Shown piece by piece: positions 25,232 to 36,338 of a DNA stretch of 64,000 nucleotides. Source of the stretch: Myxococcales bacterium (GTDB lineage: Bacteria > Myxococcota > Myxococcia > Myxococcales > Myxococcaceae); assembly GCA_030681895.1 (NCBI GenBank), contig JAUXRI010000012.1, forward strand, positions 1 to 64,000, written 5' to 3'. Position 1 is the stretch's first letter, and every line of letters starts with the position of its first letter. A model generated the notes under the pieces. The model was not told where the DNA came from. It ran no database searches and saw only the letters and a program-made list of their open reading frames with translations. The position numbers were made by a program, and so were the translations under genes.

Positions 25232-25743
25232 TCGCCGAACAGATTCTGTTCTGGATCTTCGCGGTCGGCACCATCGGCGCGGCTGGCGGCGTCATCGCGC
25301 TCCGCAACCCGGTCGCCAGCGCGATGTCACTCGTCGCGAGCTTCTTCTTTCTTGCCGGCACGTACGTGCTGCTCTGGGCGCACACCATCGCCGTCATTCA
25401 GGTGCTCGTGTACGCCGGCGCCATCATGGTGCTCTTCCTCTTCGTCATCATGCTGCTGTCGTTGACCGACCACGGGCCCATCGTGCAGTTGTCTCCGTCG
25501 CGCGTGGCCGGTGGGCTCGCCACGTTGGCGCTGCTGGTGTCTCTCTTCGGCGTGTTCCGCAAGCTGCCCGCGAGCGACACCGTGACGTGGGCGAGCGACG
25601 CAGGCCGGCTCGCCACGTTCGGCACGCTGAAGGAAATGGGCGCCGTCCTCTACACCCAGTGGTTGTTCCCGTTCGAAGCCGTCTCGCTGCTGCTGCTCGT
25701 CGCCATTCTCGGCGCGGTCGTGGTCGCGAAGGCCCGCGTCTGA
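25228..25743 (+). CDS. nuoJ: NADH-quinone oxidoreductase subunit J
   Basis: A membrane subunit of the complex I proton-pumping arm, with five predicted helices. The helix-3 region around HTIAVIQVLVYAGAIMVLFL contains the conserved GAIMVLFLF segment that forms the pi-bulge near the E-channel. The GTG start at 25228 overlaps the nuoF stop, so the two are translationally coupled. 171 residues, within the normal range. The longer upstream reading in this frame lies inside nuoF. Confidence 0.95.
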   Translation: MIAEQILFWIFAVGTIGAAGGVIALRNPVASAMSLVASFFFLAGTYVLLWAHTIAVIQVLVYAGAIMVLFLFVIMLLSLTDHGPIVQLSPSRVAGGLATLALLVSLFGVFRKLPASDTVTWASDAGRLATFGTLKEMGAVLYTQWLFPFEAVSLLLLVAILGAVVVAKARV

Positions 25744-25762
25744 AGCCCCCCGGAGCGAATTC

Positions 25763-26071
25763 ATGAGCGTCGTCCCCACGGCCAACTACCTCATCCTCGC
25801 GGCGGCGCTGTTCTGCGTCGGCATGCTCGGCGTGCTCGTGCGCCGGAACGCGCTCGTCGTCTTCATGTGCATCGAGCTGATGCTGAACGCGGCCAACCTG
25901 ACCTTCCTCGCGTTCGCGCGTGAGAAGGGCGACACGGTCGGTCACATCGCTCCCTTCTTCATCATCGCCGTCGCTGCCGCCGAAGCGGCCGTCGGGCTCG
26001 CCATCGTCATCGCCGTCTTCCGAAACCGCGGCACCGTGAACATCGAAGAAATCCAGTCCATGAAGCACTGA
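25763..26071 (+). CDS. nuoK: NADH-quinone oxidoreductase subunit K
   Basis: A three-helix membrane subunit, 102 residues. The two buried acidic residues important for proton transfer are seen in the second and third helices: VFMCIELMLNAANL and AAAEAAVGLAIVIAVF. It starts at an ATG 19 bases after nuoJ with a GGAGCG element in between. Order J-K-L-M-N is the standard one for the membrane arm. Confidence 0.96.
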   Translation: MSVVPTANYLILAAALFCVGMLGVLVRRNALVVFMCIELMLNAANLTFLAFAREKGDTVGHIAPFFIIAVAAAEAAVGLAIVIAVFRNRGTVNIEEIQSMKH

Positions 26072-26117
26072 CGGGAGAGTCCGGGCGCTTGAAACGGCTC
26101 GGGCACGGGAAAACGCC

Positions 26118-28318
<2,201 letters not shown>

Positions 28319-28322
<4 letters not shown>

Positions 28323-30061
28323 CGAGCATCTACGATTCCAGAATCCTGAACCTGGTCATCTTCTCGCCGCTGCTGGTGGCGGCGCTGGTGATGTTCCTGC
28401 CCAAGACCGAGAAGCGGCAGATTCGCGCCGTCACGTTCATGGGCATGCTGTTCAACTTCGCCACCTGCATCTGGGCGTGGACGCGCTTCGTTCCGCGCAG
28501 CGGCACCGAGTTCCAGATGGAGTACCGCCTGCGGTGGATCGACGACCTCGGCGTCAGCTTCCACGTCGGCGTCGACGGCCTGGCGATGACGCTGGTGCTG
28601 CTGACGGGCGTGCTGGGGCCCCTCGTGGTGCTCGCCAGCTGGACGTTCGTCGAAGAGCGCGTGAAGGAGTTCCACCTCGCACTGCTGGTGCTGCAGACGG
28701 CGCTCATCGGCGCGGTGTGCTCGCTCGACGTGCTCCTCTTCTACGTCTTCTTCGAGGCGATGCTGATTCCGATGTACCTGCTCATCGGCGTCTGGGGCTC
28801 GGAAGAGCGTCAGATGGCGGCGACCAAGTTCTTCCTCTACACGCTCATCGGTTCGCTGCTCATGCTGGTCGCGCTGCTGGCCGCGTACTTCCTCGCCGCG
28901 CCGGCTGGCTCGCGCAGCTTCGATTACTCGACGCTCTACAACGGCCTCATGGCGCTCAACCGCGAGGTAGCGGCCTGCACCGCCGCGGGTGACTGCAACA
29001 ACATCTCTGCTGGGGCCGCCGCGCTGCACCGCTGGGGCCCGCTGATGTTCATCGCGTTCTCCATCGCGTTCGCCATCAAGGTGCCGATGTTCCCCGTGCA
29101 CACGTGGTTGCCTGACGCGCACGTGCAGGCGCCTGTCGCTGGCTCGATGATCCTCGCCGGCGTGATGCTGAAGATGGGCACCTTCGGCTTCTGGCGCTTC
29201 GCGGTGCCGTTCTTCCCCGTCGCCGCGCGGCAGTACCAGTTCGCCATCAGCCTGCTGGCCGTCATCGGCATCGTCTACGGCGCGTTGATGTGCCTGGCTC
29301 AGAAGGACATCAAAAAGCTCATCGCCTACTCGTCGGTCAGCCACCTCGGCTACTGCATGCTCGGCATGTTCGCCTTCACCAGCGAAGGCGCGAGCGGCAG
29401 CGCGTACCAGATGCTCAACCACGGCGTGTCGACCGGAGCGCTCTTCCTCCTCTTCGGCTTCCTCTACGAGCGCCGCCACGCGCGCCTCATGGCCGACTAC
29501 GGCGGCATCGCGAAGGTGATGCCCATCTTCACGGCGTTCTTCCTCGTGGTGACGTTCTCGAGCATCGCCGTGCCCGGCACCAACGGCTTCGTCGGCGAGT
29601 TCCTCGTGCTGCTCGGCACCTTCAAGTCGAACCTGCCGATGGTGTTCGGCATCGCGGCGACCACCGGCGTCATCCTCGGCGCGGCGTACATGTTGTGGAT
29701 GGTGCAGAAGGTCTTCTTCGGCACGGTGACGCACCAGGAGAACCTGGGCCTGAAGGACTTGAACCGTCGCGAGATCCTCGCGGCCGTTCCGCTCCTCATC
29801 CTCATCGCGGTGATGGGCCTTCGCCCGCAGCCGTTCCTCGACATGTTGAACCCGTCGACCGAGCGCTTCATCGCGCGCGCGCAGTACGCCTCGGGCAAGG
29901 CCGTCGACGCCTCGCTCGAGGACATGAAGGTGCGCGTGAAGGTGATGCAGCTGCCGCCGAAGCTGGCCGTGGTGGCCGACGCAGCGCCCATGCCCACGCC
30001 TCGCTTCCTGCCGCCGGGTCGAATCCTCCCCGCGGCCGCGTTGAACCCGCAGACTCCCTGA
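28319..30061 (+). CDS. nuoM: NADH-quinone oxidoreductase subunit M
   Basis: An antiporter-like proton-pumping subunit. The helix-5 acidic residue is in FYVFFEAMLIPMYLLIGVWG, the broken-helix motif is IKVPMFPVHTWLPDAHVQAP, and KKLIAYSSVSHLGY follows. The GTG start overlaps the nuoL stop (28319-28322). At 580 residues it has a C-terminal tail of about 70 residues beyond the last helix, Pro-rich at its end (PTPRFLPPGRILPA), which E. coli NuoM lacks. The role of the tail is unknown. Confidence 0.96.
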
Positions 30062-30076
30062 CCTGGTGACCCAACC

Positions 30077-31636
30077 GTGCTGAACACACCCACGTTCACG
30101 ATGTCGGAGATGATGACGGTGGTGCCAGCGGCCGTGCTGGTCATCGGCGCCATCGTCTTGATGCTCTCCGAGGTGTTCCTCTCGGCCGCGAACCGCACGT
30201 ACATGGCGGTCATCGGCGTCATCACCTCGGCCATCGCCGGCCTGTTCGCGCTGCAGAACGCGTTCGAGCCTGCGCGCCTGGTGCTGCAGGGCTTCGCGGT
30301 GCTCGACCCGTTCTCGAGCTTCATGACGGTGATGGTGTGCCTCGGCACCGGCTTGGCGTGTCTGCTGGCGTCGGGTTTCCTCAAGCACCGCAACGCCGAG
30401 CGCGGAGAGTTCTACGCACTGATGCTCTTCGCAGCGGCCGGCATGAGCCTGCTCGCGGCGTCGAACGAGTTCATCACGCTCTTCATCAACCTCGAGGTGC
30501 TGTCGATTGCGACGTACGCGCTGACGGCGTTCCTGCGACGCGGCCCGCGGCCTGCCGAAGCCGGCTTCAAGTACTTCATCCTCGGCGCGTTCGCGGCGGC
30601 GCTGCTGCTGTACGGCGCGTCGTTGCTCTATGGCGCCACCGGCAGCACGCGGTTGTCGGACCTCGCGACGCTGCTCCCCGGTGCGATGGCGACGAAGTCT
30701 GGCCTCGTCTACGCAGGCTTCGGGCTCGTGCTCGCGGGCTTCGCGTTCAAGGTGGCGGCGGTGCCGTTCCACATGTGGACGCCGGACGTCTACGAAGGCG
30801 CTCCCACGCCCGTCACCGCGCTGATGAGCGTTGGTGTGAAGGCCGCGGCGTTCGTCGCGATGGTGCGCACGTTCCTCGCGCTGGTGCACGGCCTCGACCC
30901 GCAGGTGCCGTTCATGTTGTTCAGCATTCTGGCGCTGCTGACGATGGTGGCGGGCAACCTGCTCGCGATGCCCCAGCGCAACGTCAAGCGCATGCTGGCG
31001 TACTCGTCGATCGCCCACGCCGGTTACCTGTTGCTCGGCGTCACGGCGCTCTTCGTTCCTGCGGCCGCGAAGGCCTCGGACCCGGGTGGCGTGCTCTCGG
31101 CGACGCCGCTGCTCGCGAACGCGGCGGTCAACGCGAGCGTCTACAAGGGCATTCTCTTCTACCTGCTCGGCTACACCGTGACGTCCATCGGCGCTTTCGG
31201 CACCCTGGCCGCCATCGAGCGCCGTGAAGACGAGACGCGCGGCAACACGTGGGACCTGGAGCGCTTCGCCGGCCTCGCGCAGCGTCAGCCCGGCTGGGCG
31301 GCGGCGATGGCGGCGTTCATGTTGTCGCTCGCGGGCGTGCCTCCGACGGTGGGCTTCCTCGGGAAGCTGTTCATCTTCAGCGCGGCGGTCGACGCGGGCC
31401 TCATCTGGCTGGCCGTCGTCGGCGTGCTCTCGAGCGTCGCGGGCACGTATTATTACCTGCGCGTCGTCGTTTACATGTTCATGCGGCCGGCTCCGGCAGA
31501 TGCACCCGCGCCGTTCCGTCACTGGACGACCGAGGTCGCGCTGGTGGTGTCGGCGGTGGCGACGGTGGCGCTGGGCATCGTTCCTGGCCCGATTTCGGAG
31601 TGGCTGTCGCGCGCAGGCATGGTGTTCGGGAACTAG
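30077..31636 (+). CDS. nuoN: NADH-quinone oxidoreductase subunit N
   Basis: The third antiporter-like subunit, 519 residues. Motifs: FINLEVLSIATYALTAF with the helix-5 Glu, FKVAAVPFHMWTPDVYEGAP and TALMSVGVKAAAF for the broken helix, and KRMLAYSSIAHAGYLLLG. The GTG start lies 15 bases after nuoM. It is the last gene of the block; 166 bases follow before the next gene and I see no clear intrinsic terminator there. Confidence 0.96.
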   Translation: MLNTPTFTMSEMMTVVPAAVLVIGAIVLMLSEVFLSAANRTYMAVIGVITSAIAGLFALQNAFEPARLVLQGFAVLDPFSSFMTVMVCLGTGLACLLASGFLKHRNAERGEFYALMLFAAAGMSLLAASNEFITLFINLEVLSIATYALTAFLRRGPRPAEAGFKYFILGAFAAALLLYGASLLYGATGSTRLSDLATLLPGAMATKSGLVYAGFGLVLAGFAFKVAAVPFHMWTPDVYEGAPTPVTALMSVGVKAAAFVAMVRTFLALVHGLDPQVPFMLFSILALLTMVAGNLLAMPQRNVKRMLAYSSIAHAGYLLLGVTALFVPAAAKASDPGGVLSATPLLANAAVNASVYKGILFYLLGYTVTSIGAFGTLAAIERREDETRGNTWDLERFAGLAQRQPGWAAAMAAFMLSLAGVPPTVGFLGKLFIFSAAVDAGLIWLAVVGVLSSVAGTYYYLRVVVYMFMRPAPADAPAPFRHWTTEVALVVSAVATVALGIVPGPISEWLSRAGMVFGN

Positions 31637-31702
31637 TCGGGCGGCCACGGATTTCGGGTCGACGGTTAGCTCGGTCCACGTTCATCAACTCGGCACGGAA
31701 CT

Positions 31703-31718
31703 CGTCACGGCCGTGACG
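31703..31718. promoter_or_regulatory. Perfect 16-bp palindrome downstream of nuoN
   Basis: CGTCACGGCCGTGACG is identical to its own reverse complement. It lies 67 bases after the nuoN stop and 85 before the ATG of the FlgE-like lipoprotein leader. There is no T-run, so it does not look like an intrinsic terminator; an operator for the downstream gene is more likely. Its half-sites CGTCAC/GTGACG match the inverted repeat at 20186-20203. Confidence 0.4.
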
Positions 31719-31792
31719 TCAGCCGCGTGACACACGTCGTGCAGGCCCTCGACTTCACGGGGCGGCGCACGACTTGCTCTTCCCATCGGCAC

Positions 31793-31800
31793 GGGAGGGG
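31793..31800 (+). promoter_or_regulatory. Strong Shine-Dalgarno of the FlgE-like gene leader
   Basis: GGGAGGGG ends two bases before the ATG at 31803, and the GGAGG core is four bases away. It is one of the best ribosome-binding sites in the window and marks 31803 as a real translation start, although the frame opened there stops after 31 codons. Confidence 0.65.
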
Positions 31801-31802
31801 TG

Positions 31803-31898
31803 ATGCACAAGGAACTGCTGCTCGTGGCGTTGGTCTGCGGCTGTGGCGTGGAGCGCCCGGCGACGGACTCGTCGGCTGCTGCCATGCGCACAGAATGA
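31803..31898 (+). other. Lipoprotein leader in a frame different from the gene body
   Basis: The ATG at 31803 opens 31 codons: MHKELLLVALVCGCGVERP followed by a short spacer and a TGA at 31896-31898. The first 14 residues form a lipoprotein signal with Cys at 14, and a Ser/Ala/Asp spacer follows. The FlgE-like body continues in the frame reached by skipping one base. The two open frames overlap between 31843 and 31895, so one extra base (or two missing) anywhere there would break an originally continuous lipoprotein. It could be a sequencing error, a true mutation or programmed frameshifting. Confidence 0.6.
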
Positions 31899-32859
31899 AG
31901 GCCACTGGGCCCAGTGCGATCCGCTCAGCCGCGGCGCCGTCGTCGAGACCGGCGTCGAAACGGACCTCGCCATCGACGGCTACGGCTACTTCCTCGTCAT
32001 GAATAGGGGCCAGTTGTTGCTGACCCGCGACGGCGCCTTCACCATCGACTTCGACTCGCACCTCGTCAGCCGTGACGGCTACTCGCTGCAGGGGTTCGGG
32101 CCGGGAAGCATCGTGGCGAGCGACCTCACCATCACGCCGACGACGCTACTGGCCACACCGACCTCGCAGGTCTCGATGCTCGCGAAACTCGATCCGAACG
32201 CGGCGATTCTCACCTTCGATCCGCTGAATCCGACGACGACCAGCAACTTCACGGCCTCGGTCACCGCGTACGACTCACTCGGGGCCAGCTTCGACGTCAC
32301 CGTCTATTTCAATCGGACGGCGAGCGGCTCGTGGGACTTCCACGCCATGGTGCCCGACGGCGCGGCCTTGACGGGCGGCACGGCAGGGCAACCGGCGGAG
32401 TTCGCGAGCGGCGCGATGACCTTCGATACCCAGGGGCGTCTCTTCACCATCACTCAAACCTCGAACTTCAACCCGCTGAACAGCGTGAACCCCCAGCCGC
32501 TGTCCTTCAACTTCGGTGACGACCTCATGAGCGGTGGAACGGGGCTCGCTGGCGTCGTGCAGAACATCGGCGGCAACGGGAATGAGCTGACTTTCACCAG
32601 CCAGGACGGTTCTGGCGCCGGTACCCTGAAGGGCGTCTCCATCGACTGGCGGGGGAGCGTGCTCGGCGAGTACTCCAACGGGCATCACGTCGAGGTGGCC
32701 CGACTGGCGCTCGTGCGTGTCTCGTCACCGAACCTTCTTCGCCACGTCGGCGGGAAGCTCTTCGCGCCGAAGGACAGTCCGAGACTTCTGGTCGGGCTGC
32801 CGGGCGACGGGCTCTTCGGCACGATTCGTTCGGGAGTGCTGGAGCGGGTGTGTGAGTGA
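31843..32859 (+). CDS. FlgE-like flagellar hook-type protein without D0 helices
   Basis: The body is homologous to FlgE/FlgF/FlgG proteins. VETDLAIDGYGYFLV, then LTRDGAFTIDFDSHLVSRDG and LQGFGPGS, match the conserved N-terminal core. SVTAYDSLGASFDVTVYF and GSWDFHAMVPDGA match the FlaE domain. VLGEYSNGHHVEVARLALV, then VGGKLFAPKDSP and GDGLFGTIRSGVLE, match the C-terminal core. Both coiled-coil D0 ends that polymerise into hooks are absent: it stops right after SGVLERVCE. The nominal GTG start at 31843 gives an Arg-rich leader that looks artificial; real translation probably starts at 31803 in the other frame. No other flagellar gene is in the window, so a non-flagellar surface role seems likely. 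Confidence 0.75.
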   Translation: MAWSARRRTRRLLPCAQNEGHWAQCDPLSRGAVVETGVETDLAIDGYGYFLVMNRGQLLLTRDGAFTIDFDSHLVSRDGYSLQGFGPGSIVASDLTITPTTLLATPTSQVSMLAKLDPNAAILTFDPLNPTTTSNFTASVTAYDSLGASFDVTVYFNRTASGSWDFHAMVPDGAALTGGTAGQPAEFASGAMTFDTQGRLFTITQTSNFNPLNSVNPQPLSFNFGDDLMSGGTGLAGVVQNIGGNGNELTFTSQDGSGAGTLKGVSIDWRGSVLGEYSNGHHVEVARLALVRVSSPNLLRHVGGKLFAPKDSPRLLVGLPGDGLFGTIRSGVLERVCE

Positions 32860-33149
32860 AAGGCTGCCGAATCGGGGCACGACAGGTCTCTTCGGAACAG
32901 CACACACTCGAGCGCCCCCCCGGCAGAAGCCGGAGCCGTGAAGCGCCGACTGCGGCTCGATTGTTACCTCCACCCGTGAGCTCGCCAACGAGCTGCATCG
33001 CTGGGAGCACGAGCTCCAGCAGCTGTTGACGGTTGCCGTCGATGCGGCTCCAGAGACCTGCGCCGTCCTTCAGGCGTGTGCTGGTCGCGTACCGTCCATC
33101 GAAGTGCCACAGCTTCGGGTTCCCTCGGTGCGCTACGCTTCCGTTCTCG

Positions 33150-34214
33150 ATGCGTGCGCTCCTCGTGCTTCTCGTGTTCACGCTCTCGTGCGGAGCGACC
33201 TCGGTGCGTGTCGGCGGCGCGGGTGGCGGCTCGACGACGGGAAGTGACGCAGGCGCTGTTGGCTCGGGTGGAGGCGGCGCTGCAGGCGGAAGCGCCACGG
33301 GTGGCGGAACCGGTGGAGGCGAGTTCGACGCCGGCCTCTCGTGCCCTCCGCTGCCGCAGCCTCCCGACGACGCCGGCGTGGTGATGCACCCCGACTTCGC
33401 CGCCAACTACACCTTCTCGGAGCTCGGCCCGGTGCCCGGAGTGCCCGGCCCGCTCGGTGGCTGCGTGGTGCTGCAGAACGATCGCGACCACCTGCTCATC
33501 GCCGGCGCTTCGGAGCGCCCGAACGGCGGCCTCTACCGCGTGCGCGTTCGCCGCAACGCGTGTGGCCACATCATCGGGTGGGACGGCACCGCCACGAAGA
33601 TCGCCGACACGCCTTACATCGACGCGAACATCCTCGAGCTGCCCGGCAGCTCGCTCCTCTACACCGGGTGGAACGTCTCGCAGCTGAGCCAGCTGAGGCT
33701 CGACGCGGGCGCTCCGCTGTGGACGACCGACCTCACCACGCGCGGCCAGATGGGCTCGAGCGCGGGCGGCCTCGGGCGCGTTCCTCCGTGGCTCGCCGCC
33801 GCGGGGCAGTTCCGCATCGTCGGCTGGCCCGACGGCAAATGGCACCGGCTCACGTTGACCGCCGACGCGGGCGTCTACGCCGTCGGCGGGGTTGCCGACT
33901 CCCAGGTGCCAGCGCTCTCGGGAGGGCCCGGTGGTTTTGCCTACGTGCCGCTGGGCTCCGCTCAGTTCATGCGCGCCTCCATCATCCTCTCGGAGTGGAC
34001 TGCCAACGAGGTGTCGATCATCGAGGTCGACGCGCAAGGCAACCCGCAGCAAGGCACGCGACGCCGGCTCTTCACGCGTTTCCCCCGCCCATGGGGCGCC
34101 TACTTCGAGCCCGAGACCGGCGACTTCCTCTTCATGACGTGGGGCCGCCCGGGTCTGCCCGACAGCGTCTTCATCGTGCAGGGCTTCGAGAAGCCGCCGC
34201 CGGTCATCGAGTGA
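33150..34214 (+). CDS. Lipoprotein with beta-propeller-like domain (354 aa)
   Basis: The ATG at 33150 starts a lipoprotein signal (MRALLVLLVFTLSC). Residues 20-60 are a Gly/Ser linker (GGAGGGSTTGSDAG). The remainder has repeated strand-rich blocks (HLLIAGASERPNGGLYRVRV, ANILELPGSSLLYTGW, KWHRLTLTADAGVYAVG, GDFLFMTWGRPGLPDSVF) that read like propeller blades. Pairs of Cys (LSCPPLP, GGCVVL, NACGH) may be disulfides. No family recognised. A 290-base gap separates it from the FlgE-like gene. It ends 4 bases before the next gene, which is probably co-transcribed. Confidence 0.72.
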   Translation: MRALLVLLVFTLSCGATSVRVGGAGGGSTTGSDAGAVGSGGGGAAGGSATGGGTGGGEFDAGLSCPPLPQPPDDAGVVMHPDFAANYTFSELGPVPGVPGPLGGCVVLQNDRDHLLIAGASERPNGGLYRVRVRRNACGHIIGWDGTATKIADTPYIDANILELPGSSLLYTGWNVSQLSQLRLDAGAPLWTTDLTTRGQMGSSAGGLGRVPPWLAAAGQFRIVGWPDGKWHRLTLTADAGVYAVGGVADSQVPALSGGPGGFAYVPLGSAQFMRASIILSEWTANEVSIIEVDAQGNPQQGTRRRLFTRFPRPWGAYFEPETGDFLFMTWGRPGLPDSVFIVQGFEKPPPVIE

Positions 34215-34218
34215 GCTG

Positions 34219-35193
34219 ATGTCGACGAAAGAGCAGCGTCGCAAGTGGGGCCTGTTCCCGGCGCAAGACGTCGACGTCACCACTGCGTTCCAGTTGCTCG
34301 AGTGGAGCTGGTACCGCTTCGCCCGCTCGACGGAAGCGCTCGAGGCCGTCGTGGTGCGGGCGATTCTGGGTGAACTCGAAGGGTGGTCCAAAGAGGCGCC
34401 GGCCAACCCACGAGACATCGAGCGGCGTAAAGCAGCCTCCATCTTCCTGCGCGCGGCGGTCGATGACGCGAACGACGAGACACTGCTCACGACGTGGCGC
34501 GCGGCGGTGAACGCGCTGAAGGTGTTCGAGTCGCAGTACGCCTGGGGCTCGAAGGAGAAGGCGTCGCGCCTTCGCGATGTGCAAGGCGACGCGCGGCTGG
34601 TCGAGGCCTCGCGCGCGGCGGCGGTCGGCTCGCAGGTCGTGCCGCTCGAGCTGTTGGCGGTGCTGGCCCTCGACGGCTCCGAGGCATCGGCCGACGCGCT
34701 GCTCCCACACGTCGAGCGCGCGCTCACCGACGAAGCCCAGCTCGAGCCGCTCTCCCGACTCGGGCGCTACGCCGCGACGACGAAGGCGATGACGTCGCTG
34801 ATGGCGCTCATCACCGACCGCCTCGAGGCCGCGCGCACGGCCTCACCGGTGATGGAGCTCGCGAAGTCGCTCGGCCTCGCCTCGGGCCCACGCTTTCGCG
34901 TCGACGTGCGCATCGTCGGCGATGGGAACACGGGCGTCACGCTCAGCCTCGACAGCGCCCGCCCTGGGGCTGCGTTTCGCGGCTGGGTCGATACCGGGCA
35001 ACGCACGAAGCACCGCATGCTCAACCTCGAAGACGGCACCACGGTGTGTGCGCTCTCGGAGCTCCCGATGTGGCTGCGCAGCGCCGCGAAGGATCTCGGC
35101 ACCTCATGGAAGTTCGAGACGGTGTCGGCGCAGCACCTGCGTGGCCCCCGGTTGAAGGCGTTTGTGTCGTGGCTCAAGGGCGTCACCGGCTGA
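34219..35193 (+). CDS. Uncharacterised cytoplasmic protein (324 aa)
   Basis: Starts at the ATG at 34219, 4 bases after the lipoprotein gene. No signal or membrane segment. Residues 1-190 are helical, in the style of HEAT-like repeats (AFQLLEWSWYRFARSTEALE, PLELLAVLALDGSEASADAL). Residues 230-324 are a beta/alpha domain (RFRVDVRIVGDGNTGVTLSL, TVCALSELPMWLRSAA). I do not recognise it. Tight spacing suggests a shared transcript with the upstream lipoprotein, but a functional link is not evident. Confidence 0.7.
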   Translation: MSTKEQRRKWGLFPAQDVDVTTAFQLLEWSWYRFARSTEALEAVVVRAILGELEGWSKEAPANPRDIERRKAASIFLRAAVDDANDETLLTTWRAAVNALKVFESQYAWGSKEKASRLRDVQGDARLVEASRAAAVGSQVVPLELLAVLALDGSEASADALLPHVERALTDEAQLEPLSRLGRYAATTKAMTSLMALITDRLEAARTASPVMELAKSLGLASGPRFRVDVRIVGDGNTGVTLSLDSARPGAAFRGWVDTGQRTKHRMLNLEDGTTVCALSELPMWLRSAAKDLGTSWKFETVSAQHLRGPRLKAFVSWLKGVTG

Positions 35194-35582
35194 CACGTCA
35201 TCGCTGTGCCGTGCGCTCGGGACTCGTCTGGCGAATCGATCCAACGGCTCCGCTGACGTCGTCGTCGCGCCGGTTCAGTGGCCGCTCATCGACTGTGAAA
35301 AGAAGCACATTGAATGTCGTCGTTTTCAGACTCGAGTCGAGCCGACCGGAAATGGCCTCGGTGCGAAGCATGGGAGCACCGCCTCGCGACGGTGGCGAGG
35401 CGACTCCGTGTGCGTGGCTGAGGCGGCAACGCCCGAGTTGGGCCGCGCCGCCGCGCAGCTCTCGTGAATGAGCCGGCCATCCGCGAACGGCGGCGGCCCC
35501 TGACGTCGAGGTCGAGCACCTTCCCGACGGCACGATGCTTCGGTCACCGTCTCGCAAGAGGGGACGCGGCCGCGTGATCGAC
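35194..35582. other. 389-base intergenic region between convergent genes
   Basis: No convincing gene is present. Open frames here are short, Arg/Ser-rich and lack ribosome-binding sites. The only structure seen is the hairpin at 35380-35402. Base composition is slightly less biased than in the flanking genes (for example around 35295-35340), consistent with non-coding DNA. Confidence 0.6.
35380..35402. terminator. GC-rich hairpin between convergent genes
   Basis: CGCCTCGC and GCGAGGCG form a perfect 8-bp stem around a 7-base loop. It is placed between two genes that converge (ends at 35193 and 35583). There is no T-run on either side, so it is a weak candidate for a bidirectional terminator; it may also be only a stable RNA fold. 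Confidence 0.35.
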
Positions 35583-36140
35583 TCAGAACGAGGTCGCGAC
35601 CGTCAGCGTCGCGCCCACGCTCAGTCGCTGCAGCGCGTTGAGCGCGATGAACCAGTCGAACGAGCCGTGAAGCCGCACGGAGATGGAGTGCCCCGCATCG
35701 AGCTCGAAGCCCGCGTGCCCGCCCGGCCCAAACAGCAGGTGACTGGTGCTCGCCCCCGACGCCAGGACATACAGGCCGGTCACCTGAGCGCCGACGAACG
35801 GTCGCACCAGCGAGGCGCTGAACAGATATCGCGCGCCCACCTGGCCGCCGGTCAGCAGCACGAGCCCCTCGCCAGAGCTCGTCGGCGCGCCGATCTTCAC
35901 GTGCCCGATGCCGAATGGAACCGCGAGGAAGACCTGCGCCCAGTCGTCGGCGAGCCACGCGCCTTCGAGCCAGAGTGTTCCGATGACGTCTGGCATCGTC
36001 GAGTCGTCGGTGAAGAGCCGGGTGACACCGGCGCCAAGGCCGAGGCTGCGGGAGGCGCCGACCGAAGCCGTCGCGAAGACGTCGGGAGCTGGAAAGTGAG
36101 GTGCAGCGATGACGAGGGTGCTGATCAGCGTGGCGAACAT
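35583..36140 (-). CDS. Outer-membrane beta-barrel protein (185 aa)
   Basis: A signal peptide (about residues 1-13, LISTLVIAAP) precedes a series of amphipathic strands: FATASVGASRSLGLGAG, GTLWLEGAWLADDWAQVFL, LLTGGQVGARYLFSASL, ISVRLHGSFDWFIAL. The C-terminal residue is Phe after alternating hydrophobics (VGATLTVATSF), the usual barrel-assembly signal. The size suggests eight strands, like OmpA/OmpW-type barrels. Function unknown. The ATG start at 36140 fits the signal. Confidence 0.78.
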   Translation of the reverse strand: MFATLISTLVIAAPHFPAPDVFATASVGASRSLGLGAGVTRLFTDDSTMPDVIGTLWLEGAWLADDWAQVFLAVPFGIGHVKIGAPTSSGEGLVLLTGGQVGARYLFSASLVRPFVGAQVTGLYVLASGASTSHLLFGPGGHAGFELDAGHSISVRLHGSFDWFIALNALQRLSVGATLTVATSF

Positions 36141-36338
36141 GAAGGTCTCCTGCGCGCTCCAGAAGTGGAGGACGTGCAGGGACCAACGACGAGCTCAGGC
36201 CTCAGCGGTGCGACCGTGGCGTTCCCGACCTGCTGCTCGACGCAGCGCTCCGGCGTTCGCACCGGAGACAGCATCGAGTTGAAGGCGGGCAACAAGCGCA
36301 CACCCCAGTATCGACGGCGGCGCGCTCCGAGTTGCGTC

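Noticed and set aside
32860-33149. Possible small genes between the FlgE-like gene and the next lipoprotein
   Set aside because: Frames are short, lack ribosome-binding sites and show no conserved-looking sequence.
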